Source: Gemmata sp051859125 (lineage in GTDB: Bacteria; Planctomycetota; Planctomycetia; Gemmatales; Gemmataceae). From it: a DNA stretch of 64,000 nucleotides. Position 1 is the stretch's first letter. Each line of letters starts with the position of its first letter. Made by a program: the position numbers and the translations under genes. Under the pieces are notes generated by a model that was not told the origin of the DNA, ran no database searches, and worked only from the letters and a program-made list of their open reading frames with translations. The stretch is from assembly GCF_051859125.1 (NCBI RefSeq), contig NZ_JBHYGG010000135.1, positions 9,148-73,147 on the forward strand, read 5' to 3'. Shown in pieces: positions 16,620-24,528 of this stretch.

Positions 16620-17522
16620 TCAGTCCGCGGCCCAGAAGCGGATGATGCAGTACAGCGCCTGGAACGCGTCCTTCAGGCCGATCTTTTTGCCCTCTTCGTA
16701 GGTGCGGCCCGAGTAGCTGATGGGCACCTCGTACACCCGCCACTTGGGCTGGCCCTTGCGCTTGCGGGCGATCTTCGCCGTCACCTCGGGCTCGAACCCG
16801 AACCGGTTGCTCTTGAGCGTCATCCCCTGGATGACCTCGCGGCGGAACACCTTGTAGCACGTCTCCATGTCGGTCAGGTTCAGGTTGGTGAACCAGTTCG
16901 ACAGCATCGTGAGGCCCTTGTTGGCCACCGAGTGCCAGTAGTAGAGCACCCGGTGGCTCTCGCCGATGAACCGCGACCCGACGACCACGTCGGCCCGGCC
17001 GTCGAGGATCGGCTGGATCAGCTTCGGGTACTCGGCCGGGTCGTACTCCCAGTCGGCGTCCTGCACGATCACCAGGTCGCCGGTGCAGTGCTTGAACCCC
17101 TCGCGGAGCGCGGCCCCCTTGCCCATGTTCTTGGGCTGGTGGAACACGCGGACGTTGTCGTACTGCTGCTCGATCTGGGCCAGGATCGCGGGGGTGCCGT
17201 CGGTCGAGAAGTCGTTGACCAGGATCAGTTCCTTGGGGATCGCCACGGCCTGGACCCGGCGCACGAGTTCGCCCAGCCACCGCTCCTCGTTGAACACGGG
17301 GATGACGACGGACAGCTTGAACCCCGGCGGGATCGGGAAGATGCCGACGGTGCGGCACGCGGCGGTGCCCAGGAGCTTCTCCAGGATCTCGTACCGCCGC
17401 TCCGGGTGCGCTGCCAGGAAGGCCGCGAGCCGGGCGAACTCGCCGGCCCCGTCGTCGGTCGCATCGGCCGGCCGGTCCGCGGCGCGGGCCTCGGGTCCGT
17501 TCGTCGTCGCAGCGGTCATCAT
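16620..17522 (-). CDS. Glycosyltransferase family 2 (dolichol-P-sugar synthase-like)
   Basis: The protein has 300 residues from the first of two adjacent ATG codons (17522; 17519 is equally possible), with GGAGG 8 bp upstream. A Gly/Ala/Asp-rich extension and helix of about 68 residues precede the GT-A core LSVVIPVFNEERWL. The core has the nucleotide-binding VNDFSTDGT, the metal site VQDADWEYDP (DAD) and the acceptor region ETCYKVFRREVI. This resembles polyprenyl-phosphate glucosyl- or mannosyl-transferases such as those used for cell-surface glycan assembly, acting at the cytoplasmic face of the membrane. No C-terminal membrane helices are present. It is divergent from a sugar aminotransferase gene, in keeping with a surface polysaccharide role. 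Confidence 0.9.
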   Translation of the reverse strand: MMTAATTNGPEARAADRPADATDDGAGEFARLAAFLAAHPERRYEILEKLLGTAACRTVGIFPIPPGFKLSVVIPVFNEERWLGELVRRVQAVAIPKELILVNDFSTDGTPAILAQIEQQYDNVRVFHQPKNMGKGAALREGFKHCTGDLVIVQDADWEYDPAEYPKLIQPILDGRADVVVGSRFIGESHRVLYYWHSVANKGLTMLSNWFTNLNLTDMETCYKVFRREVIQGMTLKSNRFGFEPEVTAKIARKRKGQPKWRVYEVPISYSGRTYEEGKKIGLKDAFQALYCIIRFWAAD

Positions 17523-17717
17523 TCTGTTGCCTCCGGCACTCTGCGGGCGCGGCGGGCACTGTAGCACACCGGGCGTCCGGCCGTGCAACCCCAACCCCCC
17601 GCACCCTCGGGTCCGCCTTGACAGGCTTACCCCGCTAACGTAGGGATGGGCAACTTTCGTCAACCCCCGGACCCGGGACGGACCCCGCGGCCCGCGCATC
17701 CCGGCAAGGAGCCGCAC

Positions 17718-18872
17718 GTGAGCACCACCCCCGCACCCGTCCCGCTGTGCGACATCAACGCCCGGTACCAGTTCCTGAAGCCGCAGATCGACGCGGCCGT
17801 GCTCCGGGTCGTCTCGTCGGGCCAGGCGATCCTGGGGCCGGAGGTCGCGGCGTTCGAGAAGGAGGCGGCCGCGTTCTGCGGGGCCGAGTTCGCCGTCGGG
17901 TGCGGGTCCGGGTCCGACGCGCTGGTGCTGGCCTTGCACGCCCTGGGCGTCGGCCCCGGCGACGAGGTCATCATCCCGCCGTTCACGTTCTTCGCGACCG
18001 CTGGGGCCGTGTGCCGGGTCGGGGCCACCCCGGTGTTCGCCGACATCGACCCGCTCACGTTCAACATCGACCCGGCCCAGATCGAGGCCAAGGTGACCCC
18101 GCGGACCCGGGCCGTGATCCCGGTCCACCTGTACGGCCAGTGCTGCGACATGGACGCGATCTGGGAGGTCGCCGAGGGGCACCGGCTGTACGTCGTCGAG
18201 GACGCGGCCCAGTCGTTCGGGAGCGAGTACAAGGGCCGGCGGTGCGGCACCCTCGGGGCCGTCGCCGCGATGAGCTTCTACCCGACCAAGAACCTCGGCG
18301 CGTTCGGCGACGCCGGGCTGGTGACCACGAACAGCCCCGAGATCGACAAGAAGCTCCGGGCGCTGCGGGTCCACGGGTCCGAGGTGAAGTACTACCACAA
18401 GTACGTCGGGTACAACATGCGGCTCGACGCGGTCCACGCGGCCGCGCTGCGGGTGCAGCTCCCGCACGTCTCGAACTGGCTCAACGCCCGCGGCGAGGCG
18501 GCCAAGCGGTACGACCGGCTCATCGAGGAGGCGAGCCTGCACGGGTTCATGCGGCGGCCGGTCGCCAGGCCGGACCGGAAGCACACGTTCAACCAGTACG
18601 TCGTCCGCGTCCCCGGCACGCACCGCGACGCGCTGGTGAAGTACATGAAGGACAACGCCGTCGGCGTCGAAGTGTACTACCCGCTGAGCCTGCACGAGCA
18701 GGAGTGCTTCAAGGACCTGGGGTACTGGACCGGCGACTTCCCGACGAGCGAGGAGGCGGCCGCGACCGTGCTCGCGCTGCCGATGTTCCCGGAGATCACC
18801 GAGGCCCAGCAGCGCCGGGTGGTCGAGGTGTGCGCCGCGTACCTGTCGCAGTCGCTCCGCAAGGCGGCGTGA
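17718..18872 (+). CDS. DegT/DnrJ/EryC1 family sugar aminotransferase
   Basis: The protein has 384 residues from GTG 17718, preferred over the ATG at 17646 because AAGGAG lies 6 bp upstream and family homology begins at VPLCDINARY. It is a fold-type I PLP enzyme. The pocket is visible as GSGSDALVLAL, VEDAAQSFGSEYKG and the Schiff-base Lys in SFYPTKNLGAFGD. Members transfer an amino group from Glu or Gln to a keto group of an NDP-sugar, giving amino sugars for polysaccharide or glycoprotein decoration. The sugar cannot be predicted. A 195-bp divergent region separates it from the glycosyltransferase, and the two may act in one surface-glycan pathway. Confidence 0.92.
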   Translation: MSTTPAPVPLCDINARYQFLKPQIDAAVLRVVSSGQAILGPEVAAFEKEAAAFCGAEFAVGCGSGSDALVLALHALGVGPGDEVIIPPFTFFATAGAVCRVGATPVFADIDPLTFNIDPAQIEAKVTPRTRAVIPVHLYGQCCDMDAIWEVAEGHRLYVVEDAAQSFGSEYKGRRCGTLGAVAAMSFYPTKNLGAFGDAGLVTTNSPEIDKKLRALRVHGSEVKYYHKYVGYNMRLDAVHAAALRVQLPHVSNWLNARGEAAKRYDRLIEEASLHGFMRRPVARPDRKHTFNQYVVRVPGTHRDALVKYMKDNAVGVEVYYPLSLHEQECFKDLGYWTGDFPTSEEAAATVLALPMFPEITEAQQRRVVEVCAAYLSQSLRKAA

Positions 18873-18880
18873 CGCGGGGT

Positions 18881-19017
18881 TCAGGTGTCGGGAGTCAGGA
18901 TTCAGGGAAAGACAAAGCACTGGAGCCCGGAGGGTCGGCGGACTTCCGCCGTTCCCTTCGGGCTCTCTTCTGTATTTCGTTTTGCCCGGATCCCGAATCC
19001 TGACTCCCGACACCTGA
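18881..19017. repeat. Long palindromic element with 91-nt loop
   Basis: Perfect 23-bp arms: 18881-18903, beginning TCAGGTGTCGGGAGTCAGG, and its reverse complement at 18995-19017. The loop holds further weak pairing (GAGCCCGGAGGG against CCCTTCGGGCTC). The arm contains the internal words GTCAGGA and TTCAGG. It fills the gap between convergent genes ending at 18872 and 19031. It could act as a terminator for both, but there is no T-run. Confidence 0.85.
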
Positions 19018-19030
19018 CTCCTGCCCCCGC

Positions 19031-20464
19031 TCACTTCGCCCCGACGACGAGCTTGAGCGCGGGCGGGGGCAGGGTCGGGTGGTCGCGGCCGGCGAACCCG
19101 TGGACGTAGTCGTTGCGGCCGCTGCCCGGGGTGTCGCGGACGAGGATGAACGTCGCGTACCCGGTCCTGCGGGTGTTCAGGAACTCGGCCAGTTCCGGGG
19201 TGCTGACCGAGCACGGGCCGGACAGCACGCCCTGCTTGACGTGGAACTGGCCGACGAACCGCGTTTTCGCCGGGTTCACGCCCGCGCCGCCCGGTGCGTT
19301 GGCCGGGGCGGTGTCCCACATCAGGTCGTTCTCGGGCCAGTTGTCGAGTGCCGGGTCCGTCACGCCGTACACCGAGAACGTGCTGTCCGGCACCTCGGAC
19401 ACGAACCCCATCCCGGTCGGGGTCTGGGTGAACGTGAGCGTGGCCGACAGCACCCGCGCCCCGGCGAGGGGCGCGAGGTCGAGGCCGACGTAGGCCTTGC
19501 GGTGGTGGTCCGGGAGCCCCTTGGGCGTGCAGCACTTCACCAGCAGCAGCACGTCCGACCGGTTCAGAAGGTTCGGCTTGCCCGAGACGTACCCGTCCTT
19601 GCCGCGGCCGGCCGCGGTGCTCACGGTCACGAGCCGCTGGCCCGCCGGGAGGGCCGGCGGGGGCTCGACGGGCCGCGGGGACTCGGCCCGCGGGTCGATG
19701 GGCGTGGCGTCGTCCGGGGTGAACCGCATCCCGCGGCCGGTGAGCAGTTGCTCGACCTTCCCGGTCTTCCCGTGGGTCACGTCCACCCGGCCCTCGAACA
19801 CCTGCACGTCGGACGTCTTCCCGTCGGTCACGCTGACGCCGAACTCGGTGCCCAGGTCCTTGAGCGACGCGCTGGGGGTGTCCACGAAGAACCCCTTGGC
19901 CGAGTCGGGGCACCGGGCGACGAGCCGGCCGGAGTGCAGCGTGCAGCGGTTCCCGGCCCGGAGTTCGAGGTCGGCCGGGCCCTCGAGTCGCAGCTCGGCG
20001 CCGTTGTCGAACACCACCTTGGCGACGCCCTCGGACAGCCGGAACCGGCCGGCCCCGAGCCGCGCCCCGGGCTCGGTCGGGAGCGTGCCGCTCTCCCACT
20101 TGCACCCGCTCGACTCGACGAGCCGGGCGAACTCGCGCCGCTGGTTGCCCGAGTACGCCGCGAACCCGACGCCGACGAGCACGCACGCGGCGACGGCCCA
20201 CCCCGCGGCGCGGAGCAGGGACGGGCGGCCAACGGGCTCGGCCGGGCGGGGCGGTTCCGCGGGGCGGTCGGCGGGCGCGGCGCTGGCGAGCACGGCCGGG
20301 TCGCCCGCGGCCCACTTCAGCGAGGCGTGCAGGTTCAGGTACTCGGCGACGGCCCGGCGGGCGGCCGGGTCGGCGAGGGTCAGTTCTTCGAGCCGGCGGC
20401 CCTGCTCGGGGGCCAGGGTGCCCTCGACGAGCGCGGAGCAGAGCGCCTGCAGTTCGTCGGTCAT
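19031..20464 (-). CDS. FecR-domain anti-sigma-like protein with C-terminal DNRLRE domain
   Basis: The protein has 477 residues from ATG 20464, whose first four bases overlap the stop of the sigma-factor gene (ATGA), a sign of translational coupling. Residues 1-50 form a helical cytoplasmic head (DELQALCSALVEGTLAPEQ), followed by a Pro-rich linker, one membrane helix (AAGWAVAACVLVGVGFAAYSG) and a periplasmic FecR-type beta-domain (KVVFDNGAELRLEGPADLEL, FGVSVTDGKTSDVQVFEG). The last 190 residues (from about LNRSDVLLLVK) fit the DNRLRE/TGF-propeptide-like beta-sandwich found on secreted proteins. It probably inhibits or tunes its partner sigma factor and carries an external sensing or binding domain. 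Confidence 0.85.
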   Translation of the reverse strand: MTDELQALCSALVEGTLAPEQGRRLEELTLADPAARRAVAEYLNLHASLKWAAGDPAVLASAAPADRPAEPPRPAEPVGRPSLLRAAGWAVAACVLVGVGFAAYSGNQRREFARLVESSGCKWESGTLPTEPGARLGAGRFRLSEGVAKVVFDNGAELRLEGPADLELRAGNRCTLHSGRLVARCPDSAKGFFVDTPSASLKDLGTEFGVSVTDGKTSDVQVFEGRVDVTHGKTGKVEQLLTGRGMRFTPDDATPIDPRAESPRPVEPPPALPAGQRLVTVSTAAGRGKDGYVSGKPNLLNRSDVLLLVKCCTPKGLPDHHRKAYVGLDLAPLAGARVLSATLTFTQTPTGMGFVSEVPDSTFSVYGVTDPALDNWPENDLMWDTAPANAPGGAGVNPAKTRFVGQFHVKQGVLSGPCSVSTPELAEFLNTRRTGYATFILVRDTPGSGRNDYVHGFAGRDHPTLPPPALKLVVGAK

Positions 20465-20991
20465 GCTCGGTTCTCCCGGGCCAGGGTGCGGGTCACGCAC
20501 TCGTGGAGCGTGTGGCGGACGCGGGACAGTGCGCGGTACGTGGCCTCGACGGTCCGGTGCGCCCGCTTGGCGACGGCCTCGATGCTTCCCTCCTCAGTGT
20601 ACCGGAGGCGGATCAACTCGCGCTGGTCGGGCGGGAGCTTGGCCAGGCACCCGGCCAGCGCCCGGGTCTGGTCCTCGAGCGCGCCGGCCGCGTCCTCGGT
20701 CTCGGCGGCGACCGCGGTGAGGAAGTCGTCGGAGAACTGGAGCCGGTCCCGCTGCCGCTTCTTCCGCCAGGCGAGCACCTGGTTCAGCGCGACCCGGCAG
20801 GCCCAGGCGGCGAAGTTCGTCCCCAGCTCGAACGAGTCGAACTCCCGCCACAGCACGAGGTTGGTGTTCTGGAGCACCTCTTCGGCGTCGGCGTGGTTCG
20901 GGACGAGCGTGTGGACGTAGACGAACAGCCGCCGCTGGTTCTGGGCGAGGAGGCGCACGAACTCATCGACGCGGCTGGTGGTTTCGCTCAT
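20461..20991 (-). CDS. ECF-type RNA polymerase sigma factor
   Basis: The protein has 176 residues from ATG 20991. Region 2 is seen as LFVYVHTLVPNHADAEEVLQNTNLVLWR and FAAWACRVALNQVLAWRKK. Region 4 is seen as LAKLPPDQRELIRLRYTEEGSIEAVAKRAHRTVEATYRALSRVRHTLHECV, with a helix-turn-helix. This matches the sigma-70 group described from Rhodopirellula and Verrucomicrobium. It directs core RNA polymerase to a small regulon, likely including its own operon. Its coupled downstream gene encodes a FecR-type membrane protein that should control it. Target promoters cannot be identified from this window. Confidence 0.95.
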   Translation of the reverse strand: MSETTSRVDEFVRLLAQNQRRLFVYVHTLVPNHADAEEVLQNTNLVLWREFDSFELGTNFAAWACRVALNQVLAWRKKRQRDRLQFSDDFLTAVAAETEDAAGALEDQTRALAGCLAKLPPDQRELIRLRYTEEGSIEAVAKRAHRTVEATYRALSRVRHTLHECVTRTLARENRA

Positions 20992-21100
20992 CGCCGGGGC
21001 TCCGCAGTATCAGAGCCCCTCGGACCGCAATTGGACGTGAATTCGGGCCGGAGCGGAACGGCCGGCGGCGCGGTGTCGGCCGCACCGCCGGCCGCGTGCG

Positions 21101-22579
21101 TCACGCCTTCGGCGCTTCGTTCTCCTCGGCGAGGGCCGGCGGGAGCAGGAACGACAGCACCAGCGCCACGGCGTACACCGCCCCGCCGATGATCGCCGCG
21201 GCCTGCGCGACCCGGGCCGGGTTGCCCTCGACGTTCGTGAACATCGGGGCCAGGATCTCGGTGTTCAGCGTCGCGGCCATCGTGCCGAGCATGCGGCCGC
21301 CGACGTTCGTCGCGAACCCGCTCCCCGTGCCCCGCAGGTGGACCGGGAACACCTTCGGCAGGTACTCGCTGACGTAGCTGAACTGCGCCACGGTCAGCAG
21401 GCCGCAGAAGAAGATCGCGATGGCGAACACGGTGTAGTCGCCCTGGTAGAGCACGAGGTACGCGACCGGGAACAGCACCACGCCGGGCAGCAGGAAGATG
21501 CGGATCAGCACGCGGCTGGCGACGTACAGGAGCAGGATGGCGAACAGGATCCGGCCCGTGAGGCCGCCGAGTTCTTGCCACCGCTGGAGGTTCCCGCGCT
21601 TCTCCTCGACGGCGTTGGAAATGGGCTTGCGGGCCGCGGCGAGTTCCTTCCCGGCGGCCTGCTTCTCCTCGGGCGTCGCCGCGGCCTCGAGCTTCTTCTC
21701 CGCGGCCCTCACCGCCGGGCCGTACTCCTTCTTGACCGGGTCGAGCGACGGCAGCCCCGGGGCCATCTGGAGCGGGGTGAGTTGCAGCGCCCCGAACGCG
21801 GCCGCGTACCCGCACGCCGAGAGCAGCGTGGTCACGACCGTGGTGCGGCGCAGTTCCGGCGAGAACAACTCGCCGAGCCGGGGCCGCTTCAGGGTGCCGG
21901 CGTCCTTCTTGGCCTTCCACACGCGGCTCTCGGGGACGAACGGCATCAGCAGCAGGATGAGGGCGCCGGGCACGAGCCCGGTGAGCAGCGTGTACCGCCA
22001 CGCGGCGACGGTCGGCAGCGGCAGCCACGAGACGCCCTCCGGGTGCTCACGGACGTACCCGACGATCTCGTTGAACACCTCGGTCACGAGGATGCCGCCG
22101 AGCGAGGCGCACGCGAGCGTCCACCCGATGGCGATCTCCCGCTGCCGCTTGTCCTGGAACAGTTCCGCCAGCCAAGTCACGGCGGCGATCAACTCGACGC
22201 ACACGCCGATGAACGTCGTGCTGCGGAACAGCACGAGTTGCCACAGTTCGGTGCTGTACGCGGCCGCGACGGGCGACAGCGAGTACACGAGGATGCTGCC
22301 GACCATGACCGTCTTGCGGCCCAGGCGGTCGATGAGGAACCCGCCGAGCAGGCCGAACACGCCGCCGGCGAGCGCCGCGATCCAGAGCATGCGGCCGGCC
22401 CACAGCCGAACCTGGTCGTCGGTCGGGGGCACCTTGAGCAGTTCCGAGAGCGCCTGCGCCCCGATCACGGGGAACATCAGGAGTTCGTAGGTGTCGAACA
22501 GGAACCCGATGGCGGCGACGAGCAGCACGAGCCAGCGGGTCACGGGCTTCAGGCCCGGTGCGGGTGGGGCAAGCGACAC
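21101..22579 (-). CDS. MFS transporter with inserted coiled-coil loop
   Basis: The protein has 492 residues from ATG 22579. The first helix is TRWLVLLVAAIGFLFDTYEL, and the loop 2-3 signature GGFLIDRLGRKTVM is clear. The sugar-porter-like cytoplasmic motif PESRVWKAKK occurs before the central loop. Between the halves, near residues 265-325, lies a soluble insert rich in Lys, Glu and Ala (AAEKKLEAAATPEEKQAAGKE), predicted as a helical hairpin and not usual for the family. The C-terminal half resumes with LTGRILFAILLLYVASRVL. The transporter probably moves a small organic solute with protons across the inner membrane; the substrate is unknown. It is divergent from the DUF1080 gene at 22906. Confidence 0.88.
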   Translation of the reverse strand: MSLAPPAPGLKPVTRWLVLLVAAIGFLFDTYELLMFPVIGAQALSELLKVPPTDDQVRLWAGRMLWIAALAGGVFGLLGGFLIDRLGRKTVMVGSILVYSLSPVAAAYSTELWQLVLFRSTTFIGVCVELIAAVTWLAELFQDKRQREIAIGWTLACASLGGILVTEVFNEIVGYVREHPEGVSWLPLPTVAAWRYTLLTGLVPGALILLLMPFVPESRVWKAKKDAGTLKRPRLGELFSPELRRTTVVTTLLSACGYAAAFGALQLTPLQMAPGLPSLDPVKKEYGPAVRAAEKKLEAAATPEEKQAAGKELAAARKPISNAVEEKRGNLQRWQELGGLTGRILFAILLLYVASRVLIRIFLLPGVVLFPVAYLVLYQGDYTVFAIAIFFCGLLTVAQFSYVSEYLPKVFPVHLRGTGSGFATNVGGRMLGTMAATLNTEILAPMFTNVEGNPARVAQAAAIIGGAVYAVALVLSFLLPPALAEENEAPKA

Positions 22580-22765
22580 AGAACGGGCTCCTGGCAGCGG
22601 GGAGGGGCGGCGGGGTGCGGGGCGGCGGCCCCGGCGGATTCGTTATAAGGGGCGGGGCATTCCCGCGTCCCGCGCACGCGGGACTGTTGCTTTCGGACAG
22701 CCCAGGCATAACGATGGTAGCGTCCCGGTCCGGGTTACCGGCCGGGGAGCCCACCCCTTACAACC

Positions 22766-22888
22766 GTGTTTAGTGTTTAGTGTTTAGTGTTTAGTGTTTA
22801 GCAGTGCGTCCCCGGGTGAGCCACCTGCTCACGGCAGCCGTTGAGCACGCCGCTCCGAACTGAACACCAAACACTGAACACTAAACAC
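22766..22888. repeat. Facing heptamer arrays in divergent promoter region
   Basis: Five exact tandem copies of GTGTTTA (22766-22800) face four copies of the complementary type word YRAACAC (22861-22888: TGAACAC, CAAACAC, TGAACAC, TAAACAC). The arrays can pair as a hairpin around a 60-nt loop. They lie in the 326-bp gap 22580-22905 between the MFS gene and a DUF1080 gene, 18 bp before the latter's ATG. No other gene is seen in the gap. Confidence 0.9.
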
Positions 22889-22905
22889 TCCCCCCAGGAG
22901 TCCCC

Positions 22906-23532
22906 ATGCGTCTCTCCCGTCTGCTGTTGGCCGCCGCGCTGGTCGCGTCGCTGGGCCTGAGCGCCCGCGCCGACGACACCGAAGCCTTCCTCAACCCCGA
23001 CAACTGGCAGGGCCGGGGCGAGTTGTTCAAGATCGACGCCAAGGCCAAGACCATCGTCGGCGAGACGACGGAGGACCCGAAGTACAACACGTTCTTCGCG
23101 ACCAAGAAGAAGTACGGGGACTTCGAGCTGAGCTGCAAGATCCTGCTCCGCGACGGGGTCGGCAACAGCGGCATCCAGATCCGCAGCGTGCTCAAGGACG
23201 ACAAGAAGTTCGTGGTCCACGGGCCGCAGGTGGACGTGGGCAAGGGGTACTTCGGGGCGCTGTACGGCGAGGGCGTCGGCGGCTACCTGCTCAAGCCCAA
23301 GAAGGACGCGGCGAAGCCGACCGAGGCCAACGAGTACAAGATCGTCGTGAAGGGGAACCACGTCACCATTACCCTCAACGGCGAGGTGACCGTGGACGAG
23401 GACTTCCCGGACAACAAGGCGAAGAACCCGGCCCCGGCCGAGGGGGTGATCGCGCTCCAGATCCACGGCGGGTACCCGAAGATGAAGGTCGAGGTGACCG
23501 ACATCAAGTTCACCGACCTGAGCAAGAAGTGA
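22906..23532 (+). CDS. DUF1080 (3-keto-disaccharide hydrolase-like) exported protein
   Basis: The protein has 208 residues from ATG 22906, with AGGAG about 5 bp upstream. The signal peptide is MRLSRLLLAAALVASLGLSARAD. The body is the concanavalin-like jelly roll of DUF1080 (Pfam name 3-keto-disaccharide hydrolase): YGDFELSCKILLRDGVGNSGIQIRS, then NEYKIVVKGNHVTITLNGEV and VIALQIHGG. Members act in the periplasm on oxidised (3-keto) glycosides or bind sugars. It is 53 bp upstream of a TIM-barrel isomerase gene, a pairing that fits sugar breakdown. Confidence 0.88.
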   Translation: MRLSRLLLAAALVASLGLSARADDTEAFLNPDNWQGRGELFKIDAKAKTIVGETTEDPKYNTFFATKKKYGDFELSCKILLRDGVGNSGIQIRSVLKDDKKFVVHGPQVDVGKGYFGALYGEGVGGYLLKPKKDAAKPTEANEYKIVVKGNHVTITLNGEVTVDEDFPDNKAKNPAPAEGVIALQIHGGYPKMKVEVTDIKFTDLSKK

Positions 23533-23541
23533 GTCCATCGG

Positions 23542-23565
23542 GCCCGCGGGCCGCGGCCCGCGGGC
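23542..23565. repeat. Perfect 24-bp GC palindrome between two co-directional genes
   Basis: GCCCGCGGGCC-GC-GGCCCGCGGGC reads the same on both strands. It lies 10 bp after the DUF1080 stop and 20 bp before the next ATG (23586). It could attenuate or process the two-gene transcript. No T-run follows. Confidence 0.6.
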
Positions 23566-23585
23566 TCTTGACGAGGGTTCCCCCA

Positions 23586-24494
23586 ATGGACCGCCGCACG
23601 TTCCTGGCCGCCGGGGCCGCCCTCGCCGCCGGGGCACAGCCGAAGGCCGCGCCGCAGCCGACGAAGTTCCTCGTCGCGTGCATGACCCTGCCGTACGCGC
23701 GGTTCCCGCTCGTGCGGGCGCTCAAGGGGGTCCAGGCGGCCGGGTACAAGTACGTCGCGTGGGGCACGACGCACGCCGAGGAGGGGGGCAAGAGCACCCC
23801 GGTGCTCGCGGCCGACGCCCCGCCGGAGCGGGCGAAGGAACTCGCCGCCCGGTGCAAGGACCTGGGCCTCGAAACCGTGATGATGTTCAGCGGCATCTAC
23901 CCCGAGGCGAAGGACGGCCTGGAGGTGCTCACGCACCGGGTCAAGCAGGCCGGGGCCGCCGGGGTGCCGCAGGTCCTCACGTTCGGCCACACGAAGGGCG
24001 GCGACCGCAAGGTGTGGGTCGAGCGGCTCAAGGCGCTCGGGCCGGTCGCCAAGGACCACAACGTCACGCTGGTGGTGAAGCAGCACGGCGGCGACACCGG
24101 GACCGGTGTCGCGTGCGCCGGGATCACCCGCGAGGTCGACCACCCGAACGTGAAGGTCAACTACGACGCCGGGAACGTCCTCGACTACCTGAACAAGGAC
24201 CCGATCCCCGACATCAGGGCGTGCGCCGGCGAGGTCCGCAGCTTCTGCATCAAGGACCACCGGAACTGGCCGCGGGACGAGGACTGCGGGCCGGGGTTCG
24301 GCGAGATCGACCACTACAAGCTGCTGGCCCCGGTCGCGTTCACCGGCCTGACGATTCCCCTCGCGTGCGAGAACATCTCAGTCCCGCTCCTGCCCCGCCC
24401 GGACAAGCCCGAGGACGTGGACGCGAACGCGAAGCGCGCCCGCGAGTTCCTCGAACTCGTCCTCGCCGGGTTGCAGGCGGCAAAGCTCCCGTAG
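23586..24494 (+). CDS. Sugar phosphate isomerase/epimerase (TIM barrel), exported
   Basis: The protein has 302 residues from ATG 23586. It begins MDRRTFLAAGAALAAGAQ, a twin-arginine-like leader, so export by Tat is likely. The body is an AP-endonuclease-2/xylose-isomerase-like barrel. Probable metal ligands lie in the strands VTLVVKQHGGD, VKVNYDAGN, SFCIKDH and PLACENIS, the positions where this family carries Glu, Asp and His. The reaction is probably epimerisation or isomerisation of a sugar or sugar-derived ketone. Planctomycetes carry many such periplasmic versions next to DUF1080 genes, as here. Confidence 0.88.
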   Translation: MDRRTFLAAGAALAAGAQPKAAPQPTKFLVACMTLPYARFPLVRALKGVQAAGYKYVAWGTTHAEEGGKSTPVLAADAPPERAKELAARCKDLGLETVMMFSGIYPEAKDGLEVLTHRVKQAGAAGVPQVLTFGHTKGGDRKVWVERLKALGPVAKDHNVTLVVKQHGGDTGTGVACAGITREVDHPNVKVNYDAGNVLDYLNKDPIPDIRACAGEVRSFCIKDHRNWPRDEDCGPGFGEIDHYKLLAPVAFTGLTIPLACENISVPLLPRPDKPEDVDANAKRAREFLELVLAGLQAAKLP

Positions 24495-24528
24495 GGCCCG
24501 CGGCACCGGAGCCGCTCACCGCCGCGCC

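Noticed and set aside
17523..20315. Open frame joining the glycosyltransferase with sequence upstream
   Set aside because: It runs antisense to the DegT gene and out of frame through the FecR gene; the GT2 start has GGAGG at 17522.
22766..22888. CRISPR array
   Set aside because: The heptamers are directly adjacent with no spacers, and no cas genes are present.
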